Shown: piece by piece, positions 30,221 through 40,400 of the stretch
Layout: the number at the start of each line of letters is the position of its first letter
Numbering within the stretch: the stretch's first letter is position 1
Source: Halothermothrix sp.
GTDB lineage: Bacteria > Bacillota > Halanaerobiia > DY22613
Direction of reading: 5' to 3'
DNA length: 64,000 nt
NCBI GenBank assembly: GCA_016841825.1
Contig: JAENYK010000009.1
Span: 62,001-126,000 of the forward strand
Program-made: the position numbers and the translations under genes
Notes under the pieces: generated by a model
The model's database searches: none
Seen by the model: only the letters and a program-made list of their open reading frames with translations
Told to the model about the DNA's origin: nothing

Positions 30221-31640
30221 TGATCTTCCTCCTTATCTTCATCTAACGAATCCAGAACTGACGATACGTAGGCAAAATCCTCCAGAGACATCTGTTGATA
30301 CCCGACATCACTGGGGGTTAGTTCCTGTTCAGCGGTGCTGCAGTGCCGGATAATCCTCTCCAGATTGTTTTGAAAGCATCCAGCCAATCTGTGAATAGTC
30401 GCTGTTTCATACTGATAGCGATTATATCCAAAAGAGACTGTCAGTTGGTCTTCCCGAATCATTCCAATAATATCCAACAGATATTTCCGTTCAGAACAGA
30501 GACTGCGCGCCTGTCCTGACGGAAAGTTAGAGATGCTAAAGACTGTCGAACTCTCCCGTAATTCCTGATCAAATTGACCCAGATAGTTAAAACAGACCTC
30601 TGGATATAGTCCAAAGTTGATTGCCGGGTTGGCTTCCTTTCCTGTTAGATATTTTAAAACTCCATAGCCGACTCCTTTTCCGGGAATCTGGCGGAGATTC
30701 TCCTTTACTTTTTTAATCTGATAAGCCATATCTGAGGTATGGGAGCTATCCAGAATCACCGGATAGACAGTAGTAAACCAACCAATAGTCCGGGAAATAT
30801 TAATCTCTGCAGAGATCTCTTCCCGACCATGACCCTCTAAAGCCACCGCTATCTTCTCCAATCCACTCCAATCCCGGACAGCGAGACCCAGTGCAGTCAA
30901 GAGAATGTCATTGATCTGGGTATGATAGACCTGATTGGTCTCCTGTAACAATCGTCGGGTATCCTCTACCGACAGAGAGATCTGAATACTCTGAGCGTCA
31001 CTCAGCCGATCCTCGACAATCTGCTGATCTACTGGCAGTGATCTCACCTCTGTCTGTTCAATCCTCTGCCAATATTTTATTTCCCGGAAAATCTCCCCGC
31101 TTTGGGCATAGGATACCAGAGTGTTAGCCCACTCTTTGAAAGAATCTGTCTTCTGCGGAAACTTAATGGCTTCACCCTGCAAGGCCTGTAAGTATCCTGC
31201 GGCAAAATCTTCAAAGAGAATCCGCCAACCGATACCATCCATAACCAGATGGTGAACAATTATCAAAAGATGATCTCCCACAGGGGTTTTGAACAATCCC
31301 AATTTAACTATAGGCCCGTTGAGTAAATCAATACTCTCCTGCAGACGAGTGGCTGTACTATCGACAAACTCCTTATCTGTGGCCTGACACTCGAAGACTT
31401 TTAATTCATAGAGATCCCCTTCTAAACCTCGATTAATCTGTCTGATTCTGTCTCCAGCTTGCTGAAAGACCATCCGTAAGGCGTCATGATGTTCAACAAT
31501 TCGGGTAAAGACCTGTTCAACTATAGCTTGATCAAAGCCTTCTTGACTATAAATCAGTACAGAGTGATTATAATGATGTCGATCTGTTCTCGTCTGTTCA
31601 AAGAAATAGTGTTGAATGGGAGTCAGCTCTACTTCTCCCA
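30217..31640 (-). other. Epimerization (E) domain of NRPS-4
   Basis: The domain has VHHLVMDGIGWRIL (nt ~31234-31254), EGHGRE, RTIGWFTTVYPV, PGKGVGYG and FNYLGQFD, which are E-domain core motifs in order. It follows a GGDS carrier protein, the usual partner of E domains. It would convert the carrier-bound Asp/Asn residue to the D form. It is the only E domain in the window. Confidence 0.93.
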
Positions 31641-34600
31641 TCACCGGACCCTGTTCTGCTCGCCGTGCCTGTTTAACCAGAGGTGCTAGTTCAGCAATGG
31701 TGGGATATGCAAAGAGATCTTTTAAGCTTAACTTGAGCTGATAGCGCAAGGTTCGGGAGATAATCTGAATTGCTTTGATCGAATCACCCCCCAGAAGAAA
31801 GAAGTTATCTCCAATGCCAATCTCACTAATCCCCAGAACCTCACTCCAGACCTGAACCAGAATCTCTTCAATCTCAGTTCTGGGTGGAAGATGTTCTGTA
31901 TTCGTATCCAGATCCTGCTGAATCTCGGGCAGCTGTCGATAATCAATCTTCCCATTGGGAGTCAAAGGCAGCTCTGATAACCGAAACAGATAAGCCGGAA
32001 TCATATACTCAGGCAGTCTTTTGACCAGACTATGACGTAAGTTTAGCAGATCAACCTCCTGTTCAGCGGTGAAATACCCGCACAGATAAGTACCTTTCTG
32101 GAGATCAACTTTTGCCACAACTATCGCCTCTGTAACCTCCTGCTCTGCCAATAACTGTTCTTCGATCTCTGCCAGTTCTACACGATAACCCCGCACCTTT
32201 ACCTGTCGGTCAATCCGTCCACAGAACTCAATACTGCCGTCGGCTAACCGACGGGCCAGATCTCCCGTCCGATACATGCGTTCCTCTAAAAACCAGGGAT
32301 GTCGGACAAATCTGTCATTGGTCAAATCAGGGCGATTGAGATAACCTTTAGCCAGCCCGGCTCCCGCAATCCACAACTCCCCCATCACCCCAATGGGAAG
32401 GAGTCGTTCTCTGGCATCCAGAATATAAGCCCGCAGATTATGATTAGGTGTGCCAATCACTGGACGGGCGGCAAAATCATCCAACTCCCCGGGTTCAATT
32501 ACTCTGCTGATGCAGCCAATAGTACACTCTGTCGGTCCATAATGATTGATGAACTTAATCTCAGGATATTCTTTCTGATAACACTGCAGATCCTGAACCC
32601 TGATCGCCTCCCCACCCAGAACGATCAATCGCAAAGTCTGTAGGACTGGATTTGTAACAAAATCCGAACTGTGAACTAATAAATTAAAAAATGAAGGCGT
32701 TGTCTTGATAAAATTAATCCCATGTTGACCCAGATAAGCAATCAGTCCCTCTGGATCTTTTGCCAGAACATCTGGAATGATATGCAAGCTCCCCCCGGTT
32801 AAGAGAGTGGCCCAGAAGGCTGTATAGCCTAAATCAAAGGCAAAGGATGATAAGAAAACAGATGAATCCGTCGAATCAATCTGATTTGTTCGGGTAAACC
32901 AGTAAACATAATTAAGCAGCGAGGTATGGCTGATTCCAACCCCTTTAGGTTTACCAGTGGAGCCCGAAGTATAAATAACATAGACCAATTCCGGATCAAG
33001 AAATCCCGGGTTAAATAGTTCGATTTCGGTAAACTTCTCTCTCAGAAGAGCTCTTGCTCCCGAGTCTGCCAACATATAGGTTATCCGTTCCGGAGGAAAA
33101 GCAGGGTCAATCGGCAAGAATACCGCTCCTGCTTCCAAAATACCCAGAATTCCCACAACCATCTCCAGAGAGCGTTCCGATATAAAGCCGACAATCTCCC
33201 CTGCCCGAATTCCCTTCTCAGCTAACAACATCGCCAATTCCTTAACCTTCTGCCAGAGCTGCCGATAACTTAGAAAATCTCCCTGATAAACTACCGCAAC
33301 CTCTTCCGGAGTCTCTTCTGCCTGACGCCGGAACAACTGAATCGGTGATAGCTCTCGGGGATAGTCAACCTGTGTTTGATTAAACTGCTGAATCAGCTGC
33401 TGTTTCTCCTCTGCAGAGAAAAGTTGATGCTTGTCAGCCCGACCATCTGGCTCGCAGATAAAAGCATCCAGTACTGCCACAAAATAATCTACCAACTGTT
33501 CAATCTGTGCAGGGACAAACAGTCTCTCCCGATAGTTAAAGCTAATCTTCAATTGATTTAAGGTCGTTGAGACAGTGACATCCAGATAGGTATTGGTATT
33601 GGCGTAATCTTTGACCAGCAGTGAATGCTCTCGATTCATCCGCTGTAACTGTTCAGCTTCACCATAGAGGTGAAAATCCACAAAATTAAAGATGGTATCA
33701 AAGAAGGGATTCTCTCCCTCGATACTCTCACCTAACCAATTAACAATCTCTCTTAAAGGGATTCGCTCATAGAATTTGAGGGTCGTCAGCTTTGCACTGA
33801 CCCACTTCAACAGATCAGCCCAGCTCCCCACAGTTGCCAACCGAACTCGAACCGGAACTGTGTTTAAGAAACACCCCAAAAGCCGATCCCCTTCCAAAAG
33901 CAATGGTCTGGTATGGGTCACCAGCCCAACCACAAAATCTTCTTCATAGGAGATCAGATTTAACATATAGATATATGCTGCAAAACAGAGGTCTTTGATC
34001 GTTATCTGCTCTCTGATGGTCACCTGTTTTAACTGTTCAAAGAGTGGCTCCTCCAGTACTCGATGATAAGCTTGATTTTGATCAGAATTGTTCAGAGTTG
34101 TAGAACTAACGGGTAACTGTAATCGTTTGTACTCAGTCAGCTCATTTTTCCAATAGATTACTGCCTCTGGATTATCCTTCTCCCGCAACTGTTCACTGAC
34201 CATATCTTTGTAGCTGGCCTGCAGAGCTGTTGGCCGATAGGCGGGATTCTCCGCCAGTCGCTGATATGTTTTGAATAACTCAGTCAGAAAAGCTGTCAAA
34301 CTCCAGCCATCCATGATTCCGTGGTGGACAATCCAGACCAGACAGATCGTCTCCCGATCTAATCTACAAAGAACTGTCCGCCAGAGAGGAGCCTGGGTGA
34401 TCTCAAAGGGATTTGCCCGATCCTGAATGAGATAATGCGCCAGATACTGTTCCTGTTCTTTCCGCTTTAACCGGGAGAGATCAATCCAGTTAACAGGAAG
34501 TTGAATCCTGTGATGCACAATCTGAATGGGTTCCGGAAAATCCACCAGGTGAAAGCTGGTGCGCAAGATCTCATGCTTATCGACTAACAGAGTCAGAGCC

Positions 34601-37386
34601 TGCTTTAATCGTTCCAACTCAAAGGATTCATCTTTGAGTTGATAGACAAACTGATCATGATATAAAGCCTGTTCAGGAGTTTTCAGGGTATAGAAGAACA
34701 TCCCCTGCTCAATATCACTCATCGGATAGAAATCCTCATATTCTGCGGGAAGCAGGCTGGCCCAATGATCATCAGCCAGAATCTTCTCCTTCAGGGCAGT
34801 TATCTGTTGATCTGCTCTCTTTCGGGCCTCAGTCTCAGCTATCCCAGCGGGAATTCTCTCGATCAAAGCTGCCAACTCCTCGATAGTCTGATGGATGTAT
34901 AGATCGGTTATCTTCAAAGGACAGTTCAGTCTTGTTCGCAGTTGACTGATCAGTTGGATGGCAACTATCGAATCCCCACCAAGATGGAAGAAATTATCCC
35001 GTATCCCAATCTCTTTGATCTCCAGAGTCTCTGACCAGATCTTAACCATCGACCGCTGCAGTTCTGTCGTCGGTGCCAGGTATTCTACCCCTGTTTTCAG
35101 ATCAACTCTGGCATCCGGTAAAGCTTTGCGATCCACTTTACCATTAGCGGTCAAAGGCAGCTGATCTAAACAGACAAAATATGCCGGAATCATGTACTCA
35201 GGCAAAACTTTGCTCAGACTGGCTCTGAGTTCTAAAATCGACAGTTCCCGATCAGTCACCAGATAGGCCATTAAGTTCTCCTTATCTGCCAGCACAATAA
35301 CCTCTTTAATCTCCGGCTGTCTGAGCAGTTGATTCTCAATCTCTCCCAACTCAATCCGAAATCCACGAATCTTGACCTGCTGATCTAAACGACCCAGATA
35401 CTCTAACTCACCATTGGGTAACCAGCGAGCCAGATCTCCCGAACGATACAATCGTTCTCCTGGCAAGTGAGGATTCTCTACAAACTTCTCTGCTGTCAAC
35501 TCAGGACGATTTAAATATCCCCGTGCTACCCCAGCTCCGCCGACACAGAGTTCTCCCGCAACCCCCACCGGTAGAAAATTTAATCTGGCATCCATGATAT
35601 AGGTGGTCAAAGTCGGAATCGGTCGACCAATATTGCACTGATTGGAGATAATCTCCTTCTCAGTGATCTCTTTATAGGTTACATGGATCGTCGTCTCTGT
35701 TATTCCATACATATTAATCAATCTGGTATTGGGATATTTTTTCAACCAGTCTTGTAATAAAATAGGTTTCAACGCTTCTCCACCAAAAATCACATAGCGA
35801 ATCTGCAATCGCTGATCTGTTGTTTTCAACTCCTCTTCAGCCAGCTGATAGAAGGCAGTCGGAGTCTGATTCAAGACCGTAACCCCTTCTCTTTTCAGTA
35901 GTTCTAAGTAGTCGGCAGGACTCTGGGTCATCTGTTTCGAGATGATCACCAGGCTGCCACCATAGAGTAATGCCCCATACATCTCCCAGACAGAGAAATC
36001 AAAACAGTAGGAGTGAAAAAGAGTCCAGACATCCTCAGAGTTAAAATCAAATTGCATCCGTTGATTAAACAACAGCTGAACCAGATTTCGCTGTTCGACT
36101 AACACTCCCTTGGGCTGTCCCGTTGAACCCGATGTATAGATAACATACAACAGATCAGCAGGTGAGCTAATCAGTTCTACATCAATACCTTCTTCCTGAA
36201 GAAGTTCCTGAGCATCTACATAGAGAATGGTTCCAGCAAAAAGTTCCTCAGCCACTACCTCTCCTGTGGTTAACAGGATCTTGATCTGTGAATCTTGCAG
36301 CAGATAAGTAATCCTCTCTGTTGGATAGCTTCGATCCAGTGGAAGGTAAGCTCCTCCTGCTTTGATCACCCCCAGGATACTGATAACCATCTCTATTGAA
36401 CGTTCCATCAAAAGCCCGATGATCTCTCCGCTCTGTATCCCTGACTGCTTCAATCTTCTGGCCAGCCGATTAGCCCGTTGATTCAACTGACGATATGTCA
36501 CAACATTCTCTCCATAGCTGAGAGCCATCTTTTCCGGTGTTCTGGCTGCCTGTTCGGTGAACAACTGAGGGATGGTTTTCTGGTCCGGATATTCAGCCTG
36601 GGTATGATTAAAGGTATAGATCAACTTCTCTTTATCTCCAGCTGTCAAAATGGGGAGCTCTCCGATCTGCTGATCTAAGTCTGCTGCTCCGGCTTCCAAA
36701 AACAACAGATAGCTCTGGAGTAGTCCTTCAATCGTCTCTTGTTGAAAGAGATCAGCGGCATAGATGAGCTGCCCAGTCAACTCAGTATCTACTCTATTAA
36801 AAACAAAGAGCAATTGGGTCGGATAATCAGTGACCTCGGTTAACGTATGCAAATTTTTCAGAACCAGAATCACTTTACTCAGTTCGGGCAGGCATTCAGC
36901 CGGCACTAATCCCAGGTGTTCCAGGATCATCTCCAGGGGATAGTCCTGATTCTCATAGGCAGCCAACAGTGACTTTTTGGAGCTAATGACTATCTCTTTG
37001 AGAGTCTGGGTAAAGTCCAGCGATTGACGGATGATCACCAGTCGATTATACTGCCTGGCTCCTTTAATCTGATTTAAGAGAGGAGAACCGATCAGGCTAT
37101 CTTCAGCCTGGGTGATTCTGAACAAAAATCCCTGTAACCCTGCCAATAACAATGTATAGAGATTGAGATCCGAGTTTTGACTAATCGCTAACAGACGGGC
37201 TGTTAAGGCTTCGGGAATCTGAATTGTCCGTGATTTTCGCTGTAGATTGAGCAGATCAAAGTTACGCTTATCCACAGGTAGTTCCAGTGGTCTGATCTCA
37301 GCTGCCAACTTATCCAACCAGTACGTCAGTTGAGTTTGCATCTCCTTTTGCGAAAAGATTATCTTTTGCTGAACCGTCTCACTCAT
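30217..37386 (-). CDS. NRPS-4: two-module nonribosomal peptide synthetase with terminal epimerization domain
   Basis: 2389 residues: half-C 1-262; A1 270-758 (DFWNIGMIHK, Thr); T1 ~803 (GGDS); divergent C* 885-1325 (opens with MSDIEQGMFF; active site HHGIMDG); A2 1340-1815 (DLTKVGHIGK, the Asp code; Asn cannot be excluded); T2 ~1868 (GGDS); E 1915-2389. It starts 15 nt after NRPS-3 with AAAGGAGG 9 nt before the ATG, that site overlapping the NRPS-3 stop. It ends in a strongly acidic tail (LDSLDEDKEEDQ). The E domain at the C-terminus and the D-accepting type C at the start of NRPS-5 make this junction collinear, so the product of module 2 is predicted as D-Asp. The incomplete first C domain should rely on the full C at the end of NRPS-3. 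Confidence 0.96.
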   Translation of the reverse strand: MSETVQQKIIFSQKEMQTQLTYWLDKLAAEIRPLELPVDKRNFDLLNLQRKSRTIQIPEALTARLLAISQNSDLNLYTLLLAGLQGFLFRITQAEDSLIGSPLLNQIKGARQYNRLVIIRQSLDFTQTLKEIVISSKKSLLAAYENQDYPLEMILEHLGLVPAECLPELSKVILVLKNLHTLTEVTDYPTQLLFVFNRVDTELTGQLIYAADLFQQETIEGLLQSYLLFLEAGAADLDQQIGELPILTAGDKEKLIYTFNHTQAEYPDQKTIPQLFTEQAARTPEKMALSYGENVVTYRQLNQRANRLARRLKQSGIQSGEIIGLLMERSIEMVISILGVIKAGGAYLPLDRSYPTERITYLLQDSQIKILLTTGEVVAEELFAGTILYVDAQELLQEEGIDVELISSPADLLYVIYTSGSTGQPKGVLVEQRNLVQLLFNQRMQFDFNSEDVWTLFHSYCFDFSVWEMYGALLYGGSLVIISKQMTQSPADYLELLKREGVTVLNQTPTAFYQLAEEELKTTDQRLQIRYVIFGGEALKPILLQDWLKKYPNTRLINMYGITETTIHVTYKEITEKEIISNQCNIGRPIPTLTTYIMDARLNFLPVGVAGELCVGGAGVARGYLNRPELTAEKFVENPHLPGERLYRSGDLARWLPNGELEYLGRLDQQVKIRGFRIELGEIENQLLRQPEIKEVIVLADKENLMAYLVTDRELSILELRASLSKVLPEYMIPAYFVCLDQLPLTANGKVDRKALPDARVDLKTGVEYLAPTTELQRSMVKIWSETLEIKEIGIRDNFFHLGGDSIVAIQLISQLRTRLNCPLKITDLYIHQTIEELAALIERIPAGIAETEARKRADQQITALKEKILADDHWASLLPAEYEDFYPMSDIEQGMFFYTLKTPEQALYHDQFVYQLKDESFELERLKQALTLLVDKHEILRTSFHLVDFPEPIQIVHHRIQLPVNWIDLSRLKRKEQEQYLAHYLIQDRANPFEITQAPLWRTVLCRLDRETICLVWIVHHGIMDGWSLTAFLTELFKTYQRLAENPAYRPTALQASYKDMVSEQLREKDNPEAVIYWKNELTEYKRLQLPVSSTTLNNSDQNQAYHRVLEEPLFEQLKQVTIREQITIKDLCFAAYIYMLNLISYEEDFVVGLVTHTRPLLLEGDRLLGCFLNTVPVRVRLATVGSWADLLKWVSAKLTTLKFYERIPLREIVNWLGESIEGENPFFDTIFNFVDFHLYGEAEQLQRMNREHSLLVKDYANTNTYLDVTVSTTLNQLKISFNYRERLFVPAQIEQLVDYFVAVLDAFICEPDGRADKHQLFSAEEKQQLIQQFNQTQVDYPRELSPIQLFRRQAEETPEEVAVVYQGDFLSYRQLWQKVKELAMLLAEKGIRAGEIVGFISERSLEMVVGILGILEAGAVFLPIDPAFPPERITYMLADSGARALLREKFTEIELFNPGFLDPELVYVIYTSGSTGKPKGVGISHTSLLNYVYWFTRTNQIDSTDSSVFLSSFAFDLGYTAFWATLLTGGSLHIIPDVLAKDPEGLIAYLGQHGINFIKTTPSFFNLLVHSSDFVTNPVLQTLRLIVLGGEAIRVQDLQCYQKEYPEIKFINHYGPTECTIGCISRVIEPGELDDFAARPVIGTPNHNLRAYILDARERLLPIGVMGELWIAGAGLAKGYLNRPDLTNDRFVRHPWFLEERMYRTGDLARRLADGSIEFCGRIDRQVKVRGYRVELAEIEEQLLAEQEVTEAIVVAKVDLQKGTYLCGYFTAEQEVDLLNLRHSLVKRLPEYMIPAYLFRLSELPLTPNGKIDYRQLPEIQQDLDTNTEHLPPRTEIEEILVQVWSEVLGISEIGIGDNFFLLGGDSIKAIQIISRTLRYQLKLSLKDLFAYPTIAELAPLVKQARRAEQGPVMGEVELTPIQHYFFEQTRTDRHHYNHSVLIYSQEGFDQAIVEQVFTRIVEHHDALRMVFQQAGDRIRQINRGLEGDLYELKVFECQATDKEFVDSTATRLQESIDLLNGPIVKLGLFKTPVGDHLLIIVHHLVMDGIGWRILFEDFAAGYLQALQGEAIKFPQKTDSFKEWANTLVSYAQSGEIFREIKYWQRIEQTEVRSLPVDQQIVEDRLSDAQSIQISLSVEDTRRLLQETNQVYHTQINDILLTALGLAVRDWSGLEKIAVALEGHGREEISAEINISRTIGWFTTVYPVILDSSHTSDMAYQIKKVKENLRQIPGKGVGYGVLKYLTGKEANPAINFGLYPEVCFNYLGQFDQELRESSTVFSISNFPSGQARSLCSERKYLLDIIGMIREDQLTVSFGYNRYQYETATIHRLAGCFQNNLERIIRHCSTAEQELTPSDVGYQQMSLEDFAYVSSVLDSLDEDKEEDQ
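33410..34730 (-). other. Divergent condensation domain C* after the Thr module of NRPS-4
   Basis: It opens with YPMSDIEQGMFFY, has IVHHGIMDGWSL as active site, then VVGLVTHTRP, GDRLLGCFLNTVP and NPFFDTIFNFVDFH. These features are shared with the domain at 12235-13565 and not with the other C domains. It follows a Thr A domain and a GGDS carrier and passes to the Asp module. A special treatment of the Thr residue is suggested but not shown. Confidence 0.7.
36600..37386 (-). other. N-terminal half condensation domain (C-terminal lobe only) of NRPS-4
   Basis: Residues 1-262 begin with a QLTYWLDKL stretch, then SLIGSPLLNQ and an ENQDYPLEMILEHLG motif, which lie in the second lobe of condensation domains. 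No HHxxxDG site or opening motif precedes them. NRPS-3 just upstream ends in a complete C domain. It is the counterpart of the NRPS-6 start. Confidence 0.78.
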
Positions 37387-37401
37387 CTACTGCCACCTCC
37401 T

Positions 37402-40400
37402 TTAGAAATTAAACTCTGCATCCAACTCTGAGATCTTTTCAGTACTTGAAGCCACTGCGAACTGGCTCTCCTCTGCCTCTGAGAACATTCTGATCTCAGA
37501 AAGCTGCAAATCCGAATTCTGTGTAACATCGTTTAAGATATTCAGCAGATGCTGACTGAGATTGACAATCGTCTGTTCTTTGAATAAACCTGCCCGATAT
37601 TCGATCTGCAGTTCCAACTGGCCCTGACGCTCCATCCCATTAAAGGTCAGATCAAATTTAGCTGTCCCACTATTCAGTGGATAGGGAACTAGTTGAAAGT
37701 CCAGCTCTCTTTTCTGCAAGACTGAATCTGGATTTTGCATCACAAAGACCACATCGAAGAGAGGATTTCGCCCTAACTCTCTTTTTAACCCTAACCGCTC
37801 AACTAGCCGATCATACTGATAGTCCTGATTTTCATATGCCTGTAGAGCGGCTGTTTTCACTTCCGTCAATAACGTTCTAAATTTTTTATCAGCCGCCGGT
37901 CTACAGTACAAAGCCAGATTGTTGACGAAGACTCCAACCACCTGGGTCAAATCCGGATGATTTCTCCCGGCTATAGGAACTCCGATCACAATCTCTTCCT
38001 GTGCTGTATATTTAAACAGGAGGGTATTCAAAGCTGCCAGCATGGTCATATACAAAGTTGCCCCTGCTTTAGCTGCCAACTGCCTTAACAGCTCAGTCAG
38101 ATGGGAATCGATGGTCAGTCGATAGACTGCTCCCCGATCTAACTCGGCTGTCTGTCGCGGATAATCTACCGCCAACTCCAGAGTAGGTACCCCCTGACTG
38201 AATTGGGCTAACCAGTATTCCTCCTGTCTTGCTATTCCTGCTGTCTGCAGCATTTGATTCTCCCAGACAGCATAGTCCTTATATTGAATCTGAAGTGGAG
38301 TGAGTTTCTCACCGGTATACAATTGCAAAAACTCCTCAAACAGGATCTCCATAGTTCGACCATCGGAGATAAGATGGTGAAGATCACAGATCAATAGTTC
38401 TCCTGCACCTTCTACCTCCACCAGACCCACCCGCATTAGTGGAGCCTGACTTAGCTCAAAGGGCTGGATGAAATCTGCTGTCACCTGCTGAAGTGAATCG
38501 ATGTTAGTCTTCAGTCTCTGGACAGTGAATTCAACCTGCCGATCAATCCGCTGGACTACCTCTTTACCAACCAGATGGAAGGAGGTTCGCAGAGCCTGAT
38601 GCCGTTCAATTAAATCTTCAAAGGCCTTAACTAATCTTGACAAATCAACTTTTCCCACCAACCACATTGCCAGTGGAATATTGTACAACGTACTGATTTC
38701 ATTGAGGCTTTGAACTGCAAACAATCTGCGTTGAGCAGAGGATACCGGATACTCTCTTGCTTCCGCTACAGCTTCGATTCTGAACAGTTCAGTTCTTTTA
38801 GCCCGCTGAATCACTCCCGCCAATTCCTTAATTGTCGGCGTTTGAAAGATCTGACTCAAAGGAATCTGAACCCCCAACTCCCGATATATACTGGTCAGCA
38901 TAGAGGCTGCTTTCAATGAATGACCTCCCAGAACAAAGAAATTATCTTCAGTACTGATCTGAGGCTGATCTAGCAACTCTATCCAGATCTTCAGTAATCT
39001 CTCTTCAGTCAAGTTTACTGGGGCAGCGTATTCTCCGGCCGCTGGTCGCTGACCATCCAGAGCCAGGAGAGCCTCACGGTCTAGTTTGCCGCCTGCGGTT
39101 AGTGGCAAACTCTCCAACTGCACAAAATAAGTTGGCACCAGATACTCAGGTAAGCGTTGACGAAGATACTGTCGTAAACTCAGATTTGAAATCTCTTGAT
39201 TGGTAGTCAGATACGCCCAGAGATCTAAGTTTCCGGCATAATCTTCTTTAGCTAACACCACCCCTTCCCGCACTGCAGAGTGAGCTAATAGGTGAGCTTC
39301 AACCTCGCCCACTTCAACCCGATAGCCCCTGATCTTTACCTGATCGTCAATTCGCCCGATAAACTCCAATCGTCCATCTGATAACCACCGGGCCAGATCT
39401 CCGGTCCGATACATCCTCTGTCCCGACTGAAAAGGATCAAAGACAAAACTTTCCCCTGTCAACTCAGGGCGATTTAGATAACCCCGGGCCAGTCCCAATC
39501 CGCTCAGACAGATCTCTCCTGTCAGACCAATGGGTCGGAGATGATTCTCCTGATCTAACAGATATATTCGCGTGTTGGCGATGGGTTTGCCGATAGTCAC
39601 TACCGCTGTAGGTTCTAACTTTCGGGCAATGGACGAAACAACAGCATTTTCTGTTGGTCCATATTCATTGACCAACTCCAGCTTTGGATACTTCCGATAA
39701 CTTAGCGTCACCAACTGCTGACTAACTTTGTCACCAGCCAGAGTAACAACCTGCAATGATGAGAGTTCTCCAGATCCTGCTGCTTCCAAAATTGCCCAAT
39801 ATAACGTCGGTACACAGAGCAGATAAGTGATCTGCCGCAAAACAATCTCTTCCTTAATCTGTAATGGGTCTTTCCCCACATGCTCATCAACCATCACCAG
39901 CCTGGCTCCGGCAATAAGCGGGGTAAAGAAACTGGTCACAAAGCCGTCAAAAGCAGCAGAGAAGAGCTGCAACGCCCGATCCTGAACAGTAAATTGATAC
40001 TCGCTCTTCCGCCAGATTAATGTATTGGCCAGACTGCCGTGTTCAATCATTACCCCTTTGGGAGTTCCTGTCGAACCCGAGGTATAAATCACATAAGCCA
40101 GCCGGCTAGCTGCAATCCGTTGACCAGGCTTACAGCCAGTTCCAACGAATACACCCTTATCCTCTAAATCTACCAATTCCACCCCGGCAATATTAATTTC
40201 CAGATTTTCTGCTAAAGACTCCTTAGTCAGAAGAAATTTCAACTGACTATTAACCAGCTGATAGTTAATCCGTTCTGGCGGATAGGTTGGGTCAATTGGC
40301 AGATAAGCTCCTCCGGCTTTCAAGATTCCCAGAATCCCTATTGCCAACTCCAGTGATCTGTCAACCATAATCCCAACAATCACTTCCCCCTGCACTCCCC

